Positions 7,900-18,884 of a stretch of 64,000 bases of DNA are shown here, in pieces. The position numbers were made by a program, and so were the translations under genes. This DNA is from Xenorhabdus hominickii (lineage in GTDB: Bacteria; Pseudomonadota; Gammaproteobacteria; Enterobacterales; Enterobacteriaceae): contig NZ_NJAI01000004.1 of the NCBI RefSeq assembly GCF_002632725.1, forward strand, positions 199,425 to 263,424, in the 5' to 3' direction. The first letter of the stretch is position 1; the number at the start of each line of letters is the position of its first letter. Below the pieces are notes generated by a model. That model ran no database searches. It was not told the DNA's origin and saw nothing but the letters and a program-made list of their open reading frames with translations.

Positions 7900-8661
7900 A
7901 TGTCAAATGTATTAAATGAATTGAAAGGTAAGCGTGTTGTAGTAACTGGCGGTGGCCGCGATTTTGGGCAAGCTATTTCTGTCTGGTTAGCTCGTGAAGG
8001 TGCTCATGTCGATCTTTGCGCCCGCCAATTGGCAAGTGCTGAAGCCACCACGGAAATTATTCGCAGTGAAGGTGGAATAGCAAGAAGCTACCAATGTGAC
8101 ATCAGTGATACTCAATCAGTGAATGCATTTGTCAATCAATTGCTGCAAGACAGTACGCCTATTGATATTTTGGTATTGAGTGCTGCTCAATGGCTGGAAG
8201 GTAATCTGAGTAATAATGATAGTGATGCCGATATTATTAGTACAATGAATTCAGGCGCGACAGGCTCCATACTCTTAACCAAAACACTATTGCCAAGTCT
8301 ACGCCAATCACAGGGAGCCGATATTATTGCAATGGTGTCAGTCTGCGGTATTCCGAACTTTACCCGATCTGTCGCTCATCCGGTCTTTTTCGCAGCTAAA
8401 CATGCCATGAGTGGTTTCTGCCAAACAATTTCTCATCAATTAAGCAAAGACAATATCCGTGTCACTGGAATTTACCCTCCCGATTTCGAGGTCAATGGCT
8501 TTGATGAAGTTCTAGAAGATCACAAAAGAATGGGTCAGCAAGTGCTGAATGGTCGTTCAGTATGGGAAACGATAAAGTTTATTCTTACTCAACCTCGTAG
8601 TTGCCATATTAACGCGGTTTACTTTCAAGGCCCGATTTTTGAAGATATCAAACAGCTATAG
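7900..8661 (+). CDS. SDR-family protein lacking the catalytic Tyr
   Basis: A 253-aa short-chain dehydrogenase/reductase fold protein. The NAD(P)-binding motif TGGGRDFG is at residues 16-23, the dinucleotide-binding Asp of the CDISD block at 67, and VLSAAQW occupies the place of NNAG (92-98). Ser147 fits the catalytic serine. The YxxxK motif reads FFAAK (163-167): the lysine is present but the tyrosine is phenylalanine, so ordinary SDR oxidoreductase chemistry should be weakened or absent. I chose the ATG at 7900 because GAGGG lies 11 nt before it and the TGGGxxxG motif then falls at the usual depth; an in-frame TTG at 7867 would add 11 residues. The substrate is unknown. The gene is divergent from betT. 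Confidence 0.75.
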   Translation: MSNVLNELKGKRVVVTGGGRDFGQAISVWLAREGAHVDLCARQLASAEATTEIIRSEGGIARSYQCDISDTQSVNAFVNQLLQDSTPIDILVLSAAQWLEGNLSNNDSDADIISTMNSGATGSILLTKTLLPSLRQSQGADIIAMVSVCGIPNFTRSVAHPVFFAAKHAMSGFCQTISHQLSKDNIRVTGIYPPDFEVNGFDEVLEDHKRMGQQVLNGRSVWETIKFILTQPRSCHINAVYFQGPIFEDIKQL

Positions 8662-8710
8662 TTTGATTTAAAAAAACATAGTCTTGTTTGAACCCCTCCC
8701 TACTTTTTAT

Positions 8711-8760
8711 AAAAAAGACTCAGGCAATAATAAAAAAGACCCAGACAATAATGGCTGGGC
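8711..8760 (-). terminator. nuo operon terminator with 21-bp tandem repeat
   Basis: On the minus strand, CCCAG (8755-8759) pairs with CTGGG (8740-8744) and is followed by six Ts (8732-8737), just after nuoN. The A-rich half is duplicated: 8711-8731 and 8732-8752 match at 19 of 21 positions. Convergent transcription from the SDR gene may also stop here. Confidence 0.7.
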
Positions 8761-8788
8761 CTTCAATAATGTTTGTTGACCTTCTGCT

Positions 8789-10246
8789 CTACATGACGCT
8801 TTTCGCCTGCTGAACAATATCAATCAACGGTTGTGGCCAAACACCGAGGAATAATACTAATAATGCAGTAGCCAATACCACTATTCCGCCAGAAGTCAGA
8901 GCCCAATCGCGTGGAGTATCGCGGTTCAGTGCCTTAGGTGGAGGCAAGTATAAACTGACCATGACACGCAGATAGTAGTAAAGGCCAATGGCACTTCCTA
9001 ATACAACCGCACCAGTCAACCACCACAATCTTGCTTCTACACCCGTTGCGATCACATAGAATTTACCAATGAAACCGAATGTCAGCGGTATTCCTGCCAA
9101 TGACAACATCATAATCGTCATAACGGCTGACAGGATCGGCTTATGCCAGAACAATCCGCGATATGAAAACAGTGATTCTGCGTCAGGGCCTCTGTATGGG
9201 CTGGACATCAGGCTGACTACACCAAATGCCCCAATACTGGCAAGCAGATAACCCACCAGATAGAGACCTGCGGTTTCTTCTGCCAACGTATGGTCTTTAA
9301 TGGCAATTAATACCACCAGCAAATACCCTAAGTGCGCAATGGATGAGTATCCCAACAGACGCTTGATATTGATTTGTGTCAGTGCCAGCAAGTTACCGAA
9401 CAAAATAGAGGCAATCGCGATCACGGTTAACACAATGCGCAAAGTTTCGCTTCCGGTCACTGGCGCTTCGAGGAATAAACGCATAACCACCGCGAAGATG
9501 GCAACTTTACTGGCAGTCGCCAGAAAAGTCGACACAGGCGCTGGAGCACCCTGATAAACATCTGGTGTCCAAAGCTGGAAAGGCACAAGGGAAAGTTTGA
9601 AACCCAAACCCACGAGCATCATACCCAATCCGGCCAAAACCAGTGGTTCATGGAGTTTACTGTCACTTAGACTTTTGCCGAGAGCTGAGAAAGACAAATC
9701 ACCGGATTCGGCATATAGCAAAGCAATACCAAATAGTAAAAATGAGGATGCGGTTGCAGACAACAGCATATATTTGATACTGGCTTCCAATGAACGCTTC
9801 TGGCGATATGCATAACCAATCAAGCCAAACAGTGGCAGAGTAATCAATTCAATACCGATAAACAGCGATCCCATATGGTTAGCAGAAGAGAGTAGAACGC
9901 CTCCAGCCGCTGCAATCAATACCAGCAGGTAAAACTCTTCTTTATTATCGGGATAATTTTCCAACCACGAATAAGCGAATGTCGTCGTTGCAAGGCTCGC
10001 AATCAGCACAAGGGCTGTATAGAACATTGCAAAGCGATCCACATGAATCAGTGGCGTGACATTCATTGGCGCCTGCTGCCCAACAAAATAAAGGGAAAAC
10101 AGAGCCAGGTTCAGACCAATTACCGTCAGAGTGGCATTGATGAAATGATCGCGTCGCCACGCAATGGACAGCATCACAACCACCACCGTCAATCCGACGA
10201 TCAATAGCGGCAACAGTGCGATCAATTGTTCAGGAGTTATTGTCAT
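8789..10246 (-). CDS. nuoN: NADH-quinone oxidoreductase subunit N
   Basis: A 485-aa antiporter-like membrane subunit of complex I, one of three that carry the proton pathway in the membrane arm. There are about 14 hydrophobic segments. Glu133 sits in [12 protein letters not shown], the position of the key Glu of E. coli NuoN, and lysines in the [22 protein letters not shown] segment match the channel. Length equals the family norm. It is the last gene of the nuo operon, 6 bp after nuoM, and is followed by a terminator. Confidence 0.97.
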   Translation of the reverse strand: MTITPEQLIALLPLLIVGLTVVVVMLSIAWRRDHFINATLTVIGLNLALFSLYFVGQQAPMNVTPLIHVDRFAMFYTALVLIASLATTTFAYSWLENYPDNKEEFYLLVLIAAAGGVLLSSANHMGSLFIGIELITLPLFGLIGYAYRQKRSLEASIKYMLLSATASSFLLFGIALLYAESGDLSFSALGKSLSDSKLHEPLVLAGLGMMLVGLGFKLSLVPFQLWTPDVYQGAPAPVSTFLATASKVAIFAVVMRLFLEAPVTGSETLRIVLTVIAIASILFGNLLALTQINIKRLLGYSSIAHLGYLLVVLIAIKDHTLAEETAGLYLVGYLLASIGAFGVVSLMSSPYRGPDAESLFSYRGLFWHKPILSAVMTIMMLSLAGIPLTFGFIGKFYVIATGVEARLWWLTGAVVLGSAIGLYYYLRVMVSLYLPPPKALNRDTPRDWALTSGGIVVLATALLVLFLGVWPQPLIDIVQQAKSVM

Positions 10247-10252
10247 GGCGAA

Positions 10253-11773
10253 TTACGGCCTTGTAGTTAAAAGTGAAGCTGAATACCAATTCTGGATGTT
10301 ACTCATCGCTACAGCCGAGGTATCAAGGATCGGTTGTGGGTAGACACCCAAAATCACCAGCAAGACAACCAGCAACAGCAAAATGGAGATTTCACGTCCA
10401 TCCATCGGTGGTAATGGTTTATCAGTTTTTGGCGTACCGTAATAAGCTTTCTGCATCAAGTACAGCGCATAAACGGACGCAAACACCAAACCAAACACGG
10501 ATACGGTAGTAATCAGAGTGAATTTGCTGAAGCTGCCGAACAGGATCATGAATTCACCGGCAAAGTTACCGGTTCCCGGCATACCCAATGTTGCCACAGC
10601 AAAGAATAGGGATATCGCTGGCAACAATTGAATTTTTCCCCACAAACCGCCCATCTGACGCATGTCGCGGGTATGCAGACGTTCATACAACTGCCCACAA
10701 ATGATAAACAGACCTGCGGCTGACAGACCATGCGCAATCATCTGGATAACCGCACCCTGATAAGCCAGCTGACTGCCTGTGTAGATAGCGATAAGGACGA
10801 AGCCCATGTGGGAAACACTGGTATAAGCAATCAGACGTTTGATATCAGTCTGGCTGAAAGCCATCCATGCACCGTAGAAGATGCCGATAACACCCAACCA
10901 CATTGCGATTGGAGCAAATTCCGCAGAAGCTTGTGGAAACAGGGGCAGACCAAAACGTAACAGGCCATAAGCAGCCGTTTTCAACAAGATCCCCGCAAGG
11001 TCAACGGAACCTGCCGTTGGTGCCTGACTATGGGCATCCGGTAGCCAACCATGCAAAGGCACAACCGGCATTTTCACGGCAAAAGCGATGAAAAATCCCA
11101 GCATCAGCAGGTATTGAACCGTGTGTGACATCGGGGTATTCAGCAGTTTTTCATAGCCGAATGACCACTCTCCCGTTGCATCGTGATAGATGAAAGCCAA
11201 TGCCAGAATCGAAATCAACATCACCAGACCACTGGCTTGGGTATAGATGAAAAATTTTGTCGCCGCCGTAATACGGGTTTTTCCTTGTGAACCTCTATGA
11301 CCCCAAAGTGCGATCAAGAAGTACATCGGCACCAGCATCACTTCCCAAAAGAAAAAGAACAGGAACATATCGATGGCAAGGAAAACCCCCATCACACCGC
11401 CGAGTATCCACAGCAGGTTCAGATGGAAAAAACCTTGATATGGCTGGTTTTCATTCCATGAACAGAGGATAGCCATTGAACCCAGCAATGCAGTCAGAAC
11501 CACCATTAGCAGTGATAAACCATCCAAAGCCAAATGAATGGAAATGCCAAAACGGGGTATCCACGGGAGCAGGAATTCGGATTGCCACTGTGGAATGCCT
11601 TGTGGATTAGTCAGTGTATAACCGCCCTGCAACCAAAGTTGCAGGGAAAGCAGCAGAGTCAACCCCATTGTCAGAAGCGCTATCCAACGCGGCACACGGG
11701 TGCCGAAACGCTCTGCCTGCCAGCACAGCAGGCCTCCGATGAAGGGCAGAAGAATTAGCCAAGGTAGTAGCAT
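10253..11773 (-). CDS. nuoM: NADH-quinone oxidoreductase subunit M
   Basis: A 506-aa antiporter-like proton-translocating subunit in the complex I membrane arm. The conserved FFFFWEVMLVPMYFLIALWG block places Glu144 at the E. coli position, and AVKMPVVPLHGWLPDAHSQAP carries the central lysine of the half-channel. Full length (E. coli about 509 aa). It lies 19 bp downstream of nuoL and 6 bp upstream of nuoN, in the standard order L-M-N. Confidence 0.97.
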   Translation of the reverse strand: MLLPWLILLPFIGGLLCWQAERFGTRVPRWIALLTMGLTLLLSLQLWLQGGYTLTNPQGIPQWQSEFLLPWIPRFGISIHLALDGLSLLMVVLTALLGSMAILCSWNENQPYQGFFHLNLLWILGGVMGVFLAIDMFLFFFFWEVMLVPMYFLIALWGHRGSQGKTRITAATKFFIYTQASGLVMLISILALAFIYHDATGEWSFGYEKLLNTPMSHTVQYLLMLGFFIAFAVKMPVVPLHGWLPDAHSQAPTAGSVDLAGILLKTAAYGLLRFGLPLFPQASAEFAPIAMWLGVIGIFYGAWMAFSQTDIKRLIAYTSVSHMGFVLIAIYTGSQLAYQGAVIQMIAHGLSAAGLFIICGQLYERLHTRDMRQMGGLWGKIQLLPAISLFFAVATLGMPGTGNFAGEFMILFGSFSKFTLITTVSVFGLVFASVYALYLMQKAYYGTPKTDKPLPPMDGREISILLLLVVLLVILGVYPQPILDTSAVAMSNIQNWYSASLLTTRP

Positions 11774-11792
11774 GGCGCAATGTGTCCCTTAA

Positions 11793-13667
11793 TTAAATCA
11801 AAAGCAGCAGAGCTAAAACCAGCACTGCACCCAACCCCATAGAGGTAGCGTACCAACGGATCTGTCCGTTCTCACTTAATCTAAGCCCTTTATTGCCCCA
11901 ACGTGACAATATGGCAGGGATATTCATCAGTGAGTTCAACGGATCATTTTGTAATACTTTCGTAATTCCTTTGAATGGTTTTACAAATACCCAATCATAC
12001 AGTGCATCGAATCCCCAAGCATGGAACCACCATGTGGAGAAGAAACGACCCGGTGCGCTGTTTGCTGTCGCATTCACAACACTGCGTTTGCCGAGGTACA
12101 ATGCAGCCGCCAGCAAGATGCCGATAACCGCAACCACACCAGAAACAATTTCCAATGTCAGTTTACCATCATGCCCTGCTGCACTATTTTCCGGCATTCC
12201 CGGCAAAACTCCCGCCAGCGGTAGCTTAATCAATGTGCCCCCTACAAAAGTAGACAACACCAACAGTACTGACAGTGGCAAGGTGTGGGTGATCCCCTTA
12301 ACAGGATGCGCTTGGGTATTCTCTTTACCGTGGAACACAATAAAGATCATGCGGAAGGTATACAGAGAAGTCATCAATGCGCCAGCAAGCCCTGCCAGCA
12401 TCAGGTACATATGACCATTTGCCAGAGCGCCCCACAAGATTTCATCTTTACTGTAGAAACCGGCGGTCAACAGTGGTAATGCCGACAATGCAGAGCCGCC
12501 CACAATGAAGCAGAGGTAAACAAACGGAATACGCTTACTCAGCCCGCCCATTTTGAAGATGTTCTGTTCATGATGGCAAGCAAGGATCACTGAGCCAGAG
12601 GACAGGAACAACAATGCTTTGAAGAAGGCATGAGTCATCAGATGGAAGATAGCTGCATCCCATGCTTGTACGCCCAATGCCAGAAACATATAACCAATCT
12701 GGCTCATGGTGGAGTATGCAAGTACACGTTTGATATCAGTCTGCACCAACGCTGCGAAACCCGCCAGCACCAAAGTAACAGCACCGATAATGCCAACCAA
12801 ATGCAGAATATCAGGCGCCATCAGGAATAGAACATGACTGCGGGCAATCAGATACACACCCGCGGTCACCATGGTCGCAGCATGGATCAACGCTGAAACC
12901 GGTGTCGGGCCTGCCATCGCATCCGCCAGCCACGTTTGTAATGGCAACTGCGCTGATTTACCCACAGCACCACCTAGGATCATCAAGGTTGCCCAAGTGA
13001 TTGCAGTAGAACCCGCCTCAATATGTTGTGGTGCCAATACCGCCAGTTCGCGGAAGCTCAATGTGCCGAGCTGGTCGTAAAGGATAAACATCCCAATGGC
13101 AAGGAACACATCACCCACACGGGTCACGATAAAGGCTTTCATTGCTGCTGCGCCATTGGCTGGGGTTTTATAGTAGAAACCGATCAGCAAGTAACTGCAC
13201 AGCCCCACCCCTTCCCAACCGAGGTACATCAGCAACATGTTATCCGCCAGAACCAGTACTACCATGCTGGCGATAAACAGGTTGGTATAAGCGAAGAAAC
13301 GGGAATAGCCTTCTTCACCTCGCATGTACCACGATGCATAGACGTGGATCAGGAAACCAACGCCGGTAACAACACTCAGCATGGTCAATGACAAGCCATC
13401 CAGTACCAGATTGACAGGGATATTAAAGTTATCGACTGCCATCCAGTTCCACAATGTTTGACTGTAAACCAGCCCCCCTGCCCCATCCGGAGCAAGGCTA
13501 TTTTGGGAAAAGAAGTCTATCCCGACCCAGAGTGTAACCAATGCTGCCAAACCGACAGAGCCACTCCCGATGGTGGCTGATAGATTTTCAGACCATCGGC
13601 CACGAGAGAATGCCAATAGCAAAAATCCCAGCAGTGGCAACAGAATTGTTAAATAGAGTAAGTTCAT
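11793..13667 (-). CDS. nuoL: NADH-quinone oxidoreductase subunit L
   Basis: A 624-aa distal antiporter-like subunit of complex [21 protein letters not shown] gives Glu152 (E. coli Glu144), [25 protein letters not shown] carries the channel lysine, and the C-terminal quarter is the long lateral helix with its final transmembrane anchor. It is about 11 residues longer than E. coli NuoL because of an insertion around residues 52-70 ([12 protein letters not shown] region) in a periplasmic loop. Its ATG overlaps the nuoK stop codon by 4 bp, implying translational coupling. Confidence 0.97.
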   Translation of the reverse strand: MNLLYLTILLPLLGFLLLAFSRGRWSENLSATIGSGSVGLAALVTLWVGIDFFSQNSLAPDGAGGLVYSQTLWNWMAVDNFNIPVNLVLDGLSLTMLSVVTGVGFLIHVYASWYMRGEEGYSRFFAYTNLFIASMVVLVLADNMLLMYLGWEGVGLCSYLLIGFYYKTPANGAAAMKAFIVTRVGDVFLAIGMFILYDQLGTLSFRELAVLAPQHIEAGSTAITWATLMILGGAVGKSAQLPLQTWLADAMAGPTPVSALIHAATMVTAGVYLIARSHVLFLMAPDILHLVGIIGAVTLVLAGFAALVQTDIKRVLAYSTMSQIGYMFLALGVQAWDAAIFHLMTHAFFKALLFLSSGSVILACHHEQNIFKMGGLSKRIPFVYLCFIVGGSALSALPLLTAGFYSKDEILWGALANGHMYLMLAGLAGALMTSLYTFRMIFIVFHGKENTQAHPVKGITHTLPLSVLLVLSTFVGGTLIKLPLAGVLPGMPENSAAGHDGKLTLEIVSGVVAVIGILLAAALYLGKRSVVNATANSAPGRFFSTWWFHAWGFDALYDWVFVKPFKGITKVLQNDPLNSLMNIPAILSRWGNKGLRLSENGQIRWYATSMGLGAVLVLALLLLI

Positions 13668-13966
13668 CCGCGCATCTCACTGACTGTATCAATATTCAGA
13701 TTTTGGCGACGACGGTGCAACTGTAGTAACAGTGCCAGACCGATACTCGCCTCGGCTGCTGCCAGAGTGATAGCCAGTATGTACATCACCTGACCATCAG
13801 GCTGGAGCCAATAGCTACCAGCAACAACAAACGCCAGCGCTGAAGCATTGATCATTATTTCCAGCCCGATCAGCATAAATAACAAATTGCGGCGGATAAT
13901 CAGGCAAGTGAAGCCCAATATAAACAAGATGGCCGCCAGAATCAGACCATGGTCTAAAGGTATCAT
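13664..13966 (-). CDS. nuoK: NADH-quinone oxidoreductase subunit K
   Basis: A 100-aa three-helix membrane subunit (Mrp/MnhC-like). The two buried glutamates required for proton transfer in E. coli NuoK are present: Glu36 in [12 protein letters not shown] and Glu72 in [12 protein letters not shown]. The length is the same as in E. coli. It overlaps nuoJ by 4 bp upstream and nuoL by 4 bp downstream. Confidence 0.97.
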   Translation of the reverse strand: MIPLDHGLILAAILFILGFTCLIIRRNLLFMLIGLEIMINASALAFVVAGSYWLQPDGQVMYILAITLAAAEASIGLALLLQLHRRRQNLNIDTVSEMRG

Positions 13967-14493
13967 TGTTGATCCTCCGCACGATTGCTAATCACTTCAC
14001 CCTGACGATTTTCACGGCCAATGTGATAAGCCACCACTAGCCCCGCCAATAACAGTAAAGATGCCAACTCGACGGCCAATACATAAGGCCCGAACAGGCT
14101 GATACCCACTTCTTTGGCGCTGACGACTTCACCACTGATTTCTGCTGATGACAAAGTGCTGATAGCGTAAATCAGTACAGCCAACAACACTGTGGCTAAA
14201 ATGGAAGGGCCAAGCCAGACACCCGGCTTTAACCATATCCGTTCTTGTTCCGAAACAGATTTGCCCAGATTCAGCATCATCACGACAAAGACGAACAACA
14301 CCATGATCGCCCCAGCGTAAACAATGATCTCCAGTGCACCAGCGAAATATGCCCCCAACGAGAAAAAGACAACAGAAAGTGCCAATAGGGACGTAATCAG
14401 GTACAACAAAGCATGTACAGGATTTGTGTGCGTTATCACCCTGAGCGTTGTCAGGATGGCAACCAGCCCTGCGATATAAAATGCAAACTCCAT
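13963..14493 (-). CDS. nuoJ: NADH-quinone oxidoreductase subunit J
   Basis: A 176-aa membrane subunit with five predicted helices, part of the module linking the quinone chamber to the antiporter subunits. The block [25 protein letters not shown] contains the conserved helix-3 pi-bulge region. The polar C-terminus ([18 protein letters not shown]) is cytoplasmic. Slightly shorter than E. coli NuoJ (184 aa). Located 12 bp after nuoI. Confidence 0.96.
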   Translation of the reverse strand: MEFAFYIAGLVAILTTLRVITHTNPVHALLYLITSLLALSVVFFSLGAYFAGALEIIVYAGAIMVLFVFVVMMLNLGKSVSEQERIWLKPGVWLGPSILATVLLAVLIYAISTLSSAEISGEVVSAKEVGISLFGPYVLAVELASLLLLAGLVVAYHIGRENRQGEVISNRAEDQQ

Positions 14494-14505
14494 GAATATC
14501 GCTCC

Positions 14506-15048
14506 TTATGGCAACAGGCTTTTAACGTCGATAGGTTTAGCTTCATTGTCGGCTTCACCCTTATCCTTGCCGTCAATTGCCATACCAGTCTTACGGTAAA
14601 AGTTATAATCAGGGTATTTACCCGGCCCAGAGATCAAAAGATCTTCTTTTTCATAGACTAAATCCTGACGCTTGAATTCACCCAACTCAAAATCAGGCGT
14701 CAATTGGATAGCTGTCGTTGGGCAGGCTTCTTCACACAGGCCGCAGAAAATGCAACGCGAGAAATTGATGCGGAAAAATTCAGGATACCAACGACCATCT
14801 TTTTCCTCGGCTTTTTGCAGTGAGATACATCCCACCGGGCACACCGCCGCACACAGGTTACAGGCAACACAACGCTCTTCACCGTCAGGATCACGCGTCA
14901 GAACGATGCGCCCACGGTAACGGGGTGGCAAATAAACCGGTTCTTCCGGATACATTTTTGTTTCGCGTTTATGGAAGGCATGAAGCCCTATCATCCAAAT
15001 ACTGCGTACCTGGGTGGCGAAACCAACCACTAACTCTTTCAATGTCAT
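14506..15048 (-). CDS. nuoI: NADH-quinone oxidoreductase subunit I (2x[4Fe-4S])
   Basis: A 180-aa ferredoxin-like peripheral-arm subunit that carries clusters N6a and N6b and passes electrons to NuoB. Two complete cysteine sets are visible: Cys60, 63, 66, 70 ([12 protein letters not shown]) and Cys99, 102, 105, 109 ([12 protein letters not shown]). The N-terminal amphipathic helix anchors it to NuoH. Length is identical to E. coli. Starts 15 bp after nuoH. Confidence 0.97.
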   Translation of the reverse strand: MTLKELVVGFATQVRSIWMIGLHAFHKRETKMYPEEPVYLPPRYRGRIVLTRDPDGEERCVACNLCAAVCPVGCISLQKAEEKDGRWYPEFFRINFSRCIFCGLCEEACPTTAIQLTPDFELGEFKRQDLVYEKEDLLISGPGKYPDYNFYRKTGMAIDGKDKGEADNEAKPIDVKSLLP

Positions 15049-15063
15049 GGTTTAATCACCCCT

Positions 15064-16041
15064 TTATTGAGCGTTGTATAAAATCACTGCGGCAGTCGCC
15101 AGCAGGTTGAGTAACGTTAACGGCAGGCAGACTTTCCAGCCAAATGACATTACTTGGTCATAACGCGGACGCGGCAAAGCAGCACGGATCAGGATAAACA
15201 TCACCATGAAAAAGGCTGTTTTCAGCGCAAACCAAATAAATGAAGGCAATAAAGGCCCATGCCAGCCACCAAAGAACAGCGTGACGATTAAGGCTGAGAC
15301 GGTCACGATGCCGATATATTCCCCGACGAAAAACAGACCGAATTTCATACCGGAATATTCGACATGATAACCATCCGCCAGCTCTTGTTCAGCTTCAGGT
15401 TGGTCAAAGGGATGACGGTGGCACACCGCAACCCCCGCAATGGCAAAAGTCAGGAAGCCAAAGAACTGGGGAATGATATTCCACAGATGTTGCTGCGAAT
15501 TGACAATATCCACCATGTTGAAAGAACCGGCTTGTGCCACAACACCCATCATGGAAAGACCAAGGAAGACTTCGTAGCTCAATGTCTGTGCTGATGCGCG
15601 CATGGCTCCCAGCAGGGAATATTTGTTGTTACTCGACCATCCGGCAAATAACACAGCGTACACCGCCAGACCCGCCAACATCATGAAGAACAAGATACCG
15701 ATGTTAAGGTCAGCCACCATCCACGTTGGGCTTACAGGCACGATGGCAAAAGCCAACAACAGCGAACAGAACGCAATGACAGGTGCCAAAGTAAAAATGG
15801 CCCGATCAGAGAAACGGGGTACCCAGTCTTCTTTAAAGAACATTTTGAGCATGTCAGCGACAAGCTGTAATGAACCGCCCCAACCTACCCGGTTTGGCCC
15901 ATAACGATTCTGGAACAATCCGAGCAAACGGCGTTCGCCGAAGCTCATGAATGCTCCGCAGACAACTACGACCAGCAAAATCACAACCGCTTTCAGGACG
16001 GAAAGCAAAATTTCAATCACATCGGGAGTAAACCAACTCAT
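15064..16041 (-). CDS. nuoH: NADH-quinone oxidoreductase subunit H
   Basis: A 325-aa membrane subunit with eight predicted helices that forms much of the quinone-binding chamber and the start of the proton path. Conserved blocks include [22 protein letters not shown] (about residues 35-56), the acidic loop [23 protein letters not shown] (about 208-230), and [19 protein letters not shown] near the C-terminus. The length equals E. coli NuoH. Its start overlaps the last base of the nuoG stop codon. Confidence 0.97.
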   Translation of the reverse strand: MSWFTPDVIEILLSVLKAVVILLVVVVCGAFMSFGERRLLGLFQNRYGPNRVGWGGSLQLVADMLKMFFKEDWVPRFSDRAIFTLAPVIAFCSLLLAFAIVPVSPTWMVADLNIGILFFMMLAGLAVYAVLFAGWSSNNKYSLLGAMRASAQTLSYEVFLGLSMMGVVAQAGSFNMVDIVNSQQHLWNIIPQFFGFLTFAIAGVAVCHRHPFDQPEAEQELADGYHVEYSGMKFGLFFVGEYIGIVTVSALIVTLFFGGWHGPLLPSFIWFALKTAFFMVMFILIRAALPRPRYDQVMSFGWKVCLPLTLLNLLATAAVILYNAQ

Positions 16042-18764
16042 TATGCAACCTCCCGTAATTGACTGACTGATTTACCTGCCAGAACTGGTGGGATACCGGG
16101 CATTCCCAACGGGAGGCCAATCTGCCCTTGTGCAAGATTGCTGCTTAGACGCACAACCAAACGCAATTGCTGACCCGCACAATCAAACTCCATCATGGAA
16201 CCTTCTTTCACACTCAGGTATTCAGCATCTTGATGATTAATCATCACATACGGCTCTGGCATACGTTCTTGAATGACATCAGCGCGCTGTGACAATTCAT
16301 CACTGCCGAACAGATGGAAATAAGGCGCGACATACCATTCATTTTTTTGCGCCGTGAATGCTGCCGGAATAGCGTCAAAATAGTTCAACCCACCATCCAC
16401 GGCCTCAATTAAACGAACGCCGGGATCACCAAAGCGCAATTTGCCACCCACTTCGACCTGGAATTTGTTCCATGCCTGCGGGGAGTTCCAGCCCGGTGCC
16501 CATGCAAACGGGATTTGCTGACGCTCAGCAAACGGACTGTTATTTCCTTCCATCGAGAAGGCAAATGCGGTGTCGATATCTTGTGGCTGACGTTGCTCAT
16601 GAACACTGACATCAGCAAGCATGGCAGTACGACCGCTGTAACGATGCGGTGAACGAGCCAGTTTTTGCCCACGGATACGGAATGTAGAATCAGGAGCAGC
16701 TTTGACAATTCCCTTGAATTGAGGCATCGCTTCGACGCAGGCTTCAATCACATGGTCAAGCTGAGTCCAGTCTGTCTGGCATTGGGTATAAGTGGTATAG
16801 AGGGAATGCATCCAACGCCAGCTTTCCAACATAACGATTGATTTATCATAGAATGCAGGTTCATAGACTTGGAAGTAGCGCTGAGCACGGCCTTCCTGAT
16901 TCACCAATGTACCGTCACTTTCCGCAAAACTAGAAGCTGAAAGGATCAGGTGTGCTTTATCCATGATGGCAGTACGTTGATGGTCAACAACGATCAGGTT
17001 TTTCAGGCTATCGAGTGCACTGTCAATTTTATCAGCAGGCGCATGACGATAGAGATCATTTTCCATCACGATAGCTGTGTCTGAATCACCTTTAGCGATA
17101 CGCTGTAAAGCAACATCCAGTGGTTGTGCTTCCATCATTGCCAAACCGAGGCTATTGGCATACGCAGCAACATAAGAAAGACCGACATTAGCTCCTTTAT
17201 CTTTCAGTGCCCATGCAATATTGGCTGCCGCCTGAATCAAAGTATCACTACATGCATTGCTGCCACTGATAATCAATGGTTTTTTCGCTTCACGCAGTGC
17301 TTGTGCAATGATGTCTACTTTCGATTTCAGTTCATCCGGCAAATCATTAACAGCAGGAGCAATGCTGTTTAAGGCGTGTGCCACAGCAAAACCAAAGCGT
17401 GCTTGATCATCAACGGGTGCGCAATAACTCCATGCTGCAACATCATCCAATCGGGTATTATCAACGCTGGTTAAAAACAGAGGATACTTAGCATGCTGTC
17501 CAATGTTCATCACGGCTGCAATCTGCCAATCTGCCACTTTCTGGGCTGCCGCCATTTCACGCGCTTTACCCTTGACCGCTTGACGAACAGACAATGCCAT
17601 GCGAGCGGCTGTTTGAGTGAGATCTTCACCCAAAACTAACACCGCATCGTAACCTTCAATCTCACGCAGAGACGGAGTATGAACGCCACCTTGTTGAAGG
17701 ATTTCCAGCATCATATCAAGACGGCTCTGTTCTTCTACTGAAATACCGCTGTAAAAATTTTCCGCCCCAACCAATTCACGCAGCGCGAAGTTGCTTTCAA
17801 TGCTGGCGCGCGGTGAACCAATACCAATGGTATTTTTTGCCTGACGCAAAATATCCGCCCCACCCTGCATAACCTGCTCTGCATTCAGTGAAATCCACTG
17901 ATCACCACGCAATTGCTGTGGCTGACGAGGACGATCTTCACGGTTGACATATCCATAACCAAAACGGCCTCGGTCACACATAAAGTAATGGTTAACAGTG
18001 CCGTTATAACGGTTCTCGATCCGACGCAATTCACCGTAACGTTCACCGGGGCTGGTATTACAGCCGATACTGCACTGTTGACAGATACTTGGTGCAAACT
18101 GCATATCCCATTTACGGTTGTAGCGCTCTGAATGGGTCTTATCGGTAAATACTCCGGTCGGGCAGATTTCGACCAGATTGCCGGAGAATTCACTTTCCAG
18201 TGTACCGTCTTCAGGACGACCAAAATAGACATTGTCATGAGCGCCATAAACGCCAAGATCCGTTCCATCCGCATAATCTTTGTAGTAGCGGACACAACGG
18301 TAACAAGCGATACAACGGTTCATTTCATGAGCAACGAATGGCCCCAGATCCTGATTTTTGTGAGTACGTTTGGTAAAACGGTATTTGCGGAATGAATGCC
18401 CCGTCATCACCGTCATATCCTGCAAGTGGCAGTTGCCCCCTTCTTCACAGACAGGGCAATCATGAGGATGGTTGGTCATTAACCATTCCACGACACTTGC
18501 ACGGAATTGTTTTGCTTCTTCATCATTAATGGAGATATACGTGCCATCTGACGCGGGTGTCATACAAGACATCACCAGACGACCGCGAGTATCTTCCGCG
18601 TTCTGATATTGCTTCACCGCACACTGGCGGCAAGCGCCAACGCTTCCCAGCGCTGGATGCCAGCAAAAATAAGGTATATCAAGCCCCAATGAGAGGCAGG
18701 CTTGTAACAGGTTATCAGCCCCGTTTACATCATAATTTTTGCCGTCTACATGTATCGTAGCCAT
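16041..18764 (-). CDS. nuoG: NADH-quinone oxidoreductase subunit G
   Basis: A 907-aa peripheral-arm subunit of the molybdopterin-oxidoreductase fold that relays electrons through Fe-S clusters. I place the start at the ATG at 18764 ([11 protein letters not shown]), which matches the family N-terminus; the longer frame to 18839 adds 25 unrelated residues. The [2Fe-2S] N1b ligands are Cys34, 45, 48 and 67. Further cluster motifs are [16 protein letters not shown] and [17 protein letters not shown] (with the HxxxC type near residues 95-110), then the extra N7 cluster set CQQCSIGC (about 228-235), which E. coli-type NuoG also carries. A 120-bp gap containing a hairpin separates it from nuoF. Confidence 0.96.
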   Translation of the reverse strand: MATIHVDGKNYDVNGADNLLQACLSLGLDIPYFCWHPALGSVGACRQCAVKQYQNAEDTRGRLVMSCMTPASDGTYISINDEEAKQFRASVVEWLMTNHPHDCPVCEEGGNCHLQDMTVMTGHSFRKYRFTKRTHKNQDLGPFVAHEMNRCIACYRCVRYYKDYADGTDLGVYGAHDNVYFGRPEDGTLESEFSGNLVEICPTGVFTDKTHSERYNRKWDMQFAPSICQQCSIGCNTSPGERYGELRRIENRYNGTVNHYFMCDRGRFGYGYVNREDRPRQPQQLRGDQWISLNAEQVMQGGADILRQAKNTIGIGSPRASIESNFALRELVGAENFYSGISVEEQSRLDMMLEILQQGGVHTPSLREIEGYDAVLVLGEDLTQTAARMALSVRQAVKGKAREMAAAQKVADWQIAAVMNIGQHAKYPLFLTSVDNTRLDDVAAWSYCAPVDDQARFGFAVAHALNSIAPAVNDLPDELKSKVDIIAQALREAKKPLIISGSNACSDTLIQAAANIAWALKDKGANVGLSYVAAYANSLGLAMMEAQPLDVALQRIAKGDSDTAIVMENDLYRHAPADKIDSALDSLKNLIVVDHQRTAIMDKAHLILSASSFAESDGTLVNQEGRAQRYFQVYEPAFYDKSIVMLESWRWMHSLYTTYTQCQTDWTQLDHVIEACVEAMPQFKGIVKAAPDSTFRIRGQKLARSPHRYSGRTAMLADVSVHEQRQPQDIDTAFAFSMEGNNSPFAERQQIPFAWAPGWNSPQAWNKFQVEVGGKLRFGDPGVRLIEAVDGGLNYFDAIPAAFTAQKNEWYVAPYFHLFGSDELSQRADVIQERMPEPYVMINHQDAEYLSVKEGSMMEFDCAGQQLRLVVRLSSNLAQGQIGLPLGMPGIPPVLAGKSVSQLREVA

Positions 18765-18784
18765 AGTCAGCATGCTTCCCAATG

Positions 18785-18800
18785 GCCTGCCGTGGCAGGC
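18785..18800 (-). other. Intra-operon hairpin between nuoF and nuoG
   Basis: GCCTGCC (18785-18791) and GGCAGGC (18794-18800) form a tight GC stem in the 120-bp nuoF-nuoG gap, about 20 nt upstream of the nuoG start. No U-tract follows, so RNA processing, stability or translation control is more likely than termination. Confidence 0.5.
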
Positions 18801-18884
18801 GTTAAACAAAAATTCTGCTTCAGTGAGCCATTCTTGCAATCTATTCTTGCAAGTTATTTTGCAAAGAAGGCCCGCAAATTAACC

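Noticed and set aside
11893-12414. 173-codon open frame opposite nuoL
   Set aside because: Antisense shadow of nuoL, with no family features and no ribosome-binding site worth noting.
18765-18839. 25-residue N-terminal extension of NuoG
   Set aside because: The family begins MATIHVDGK; the extension overlaps the structured nuoF-nuoG gap and has no similarity.
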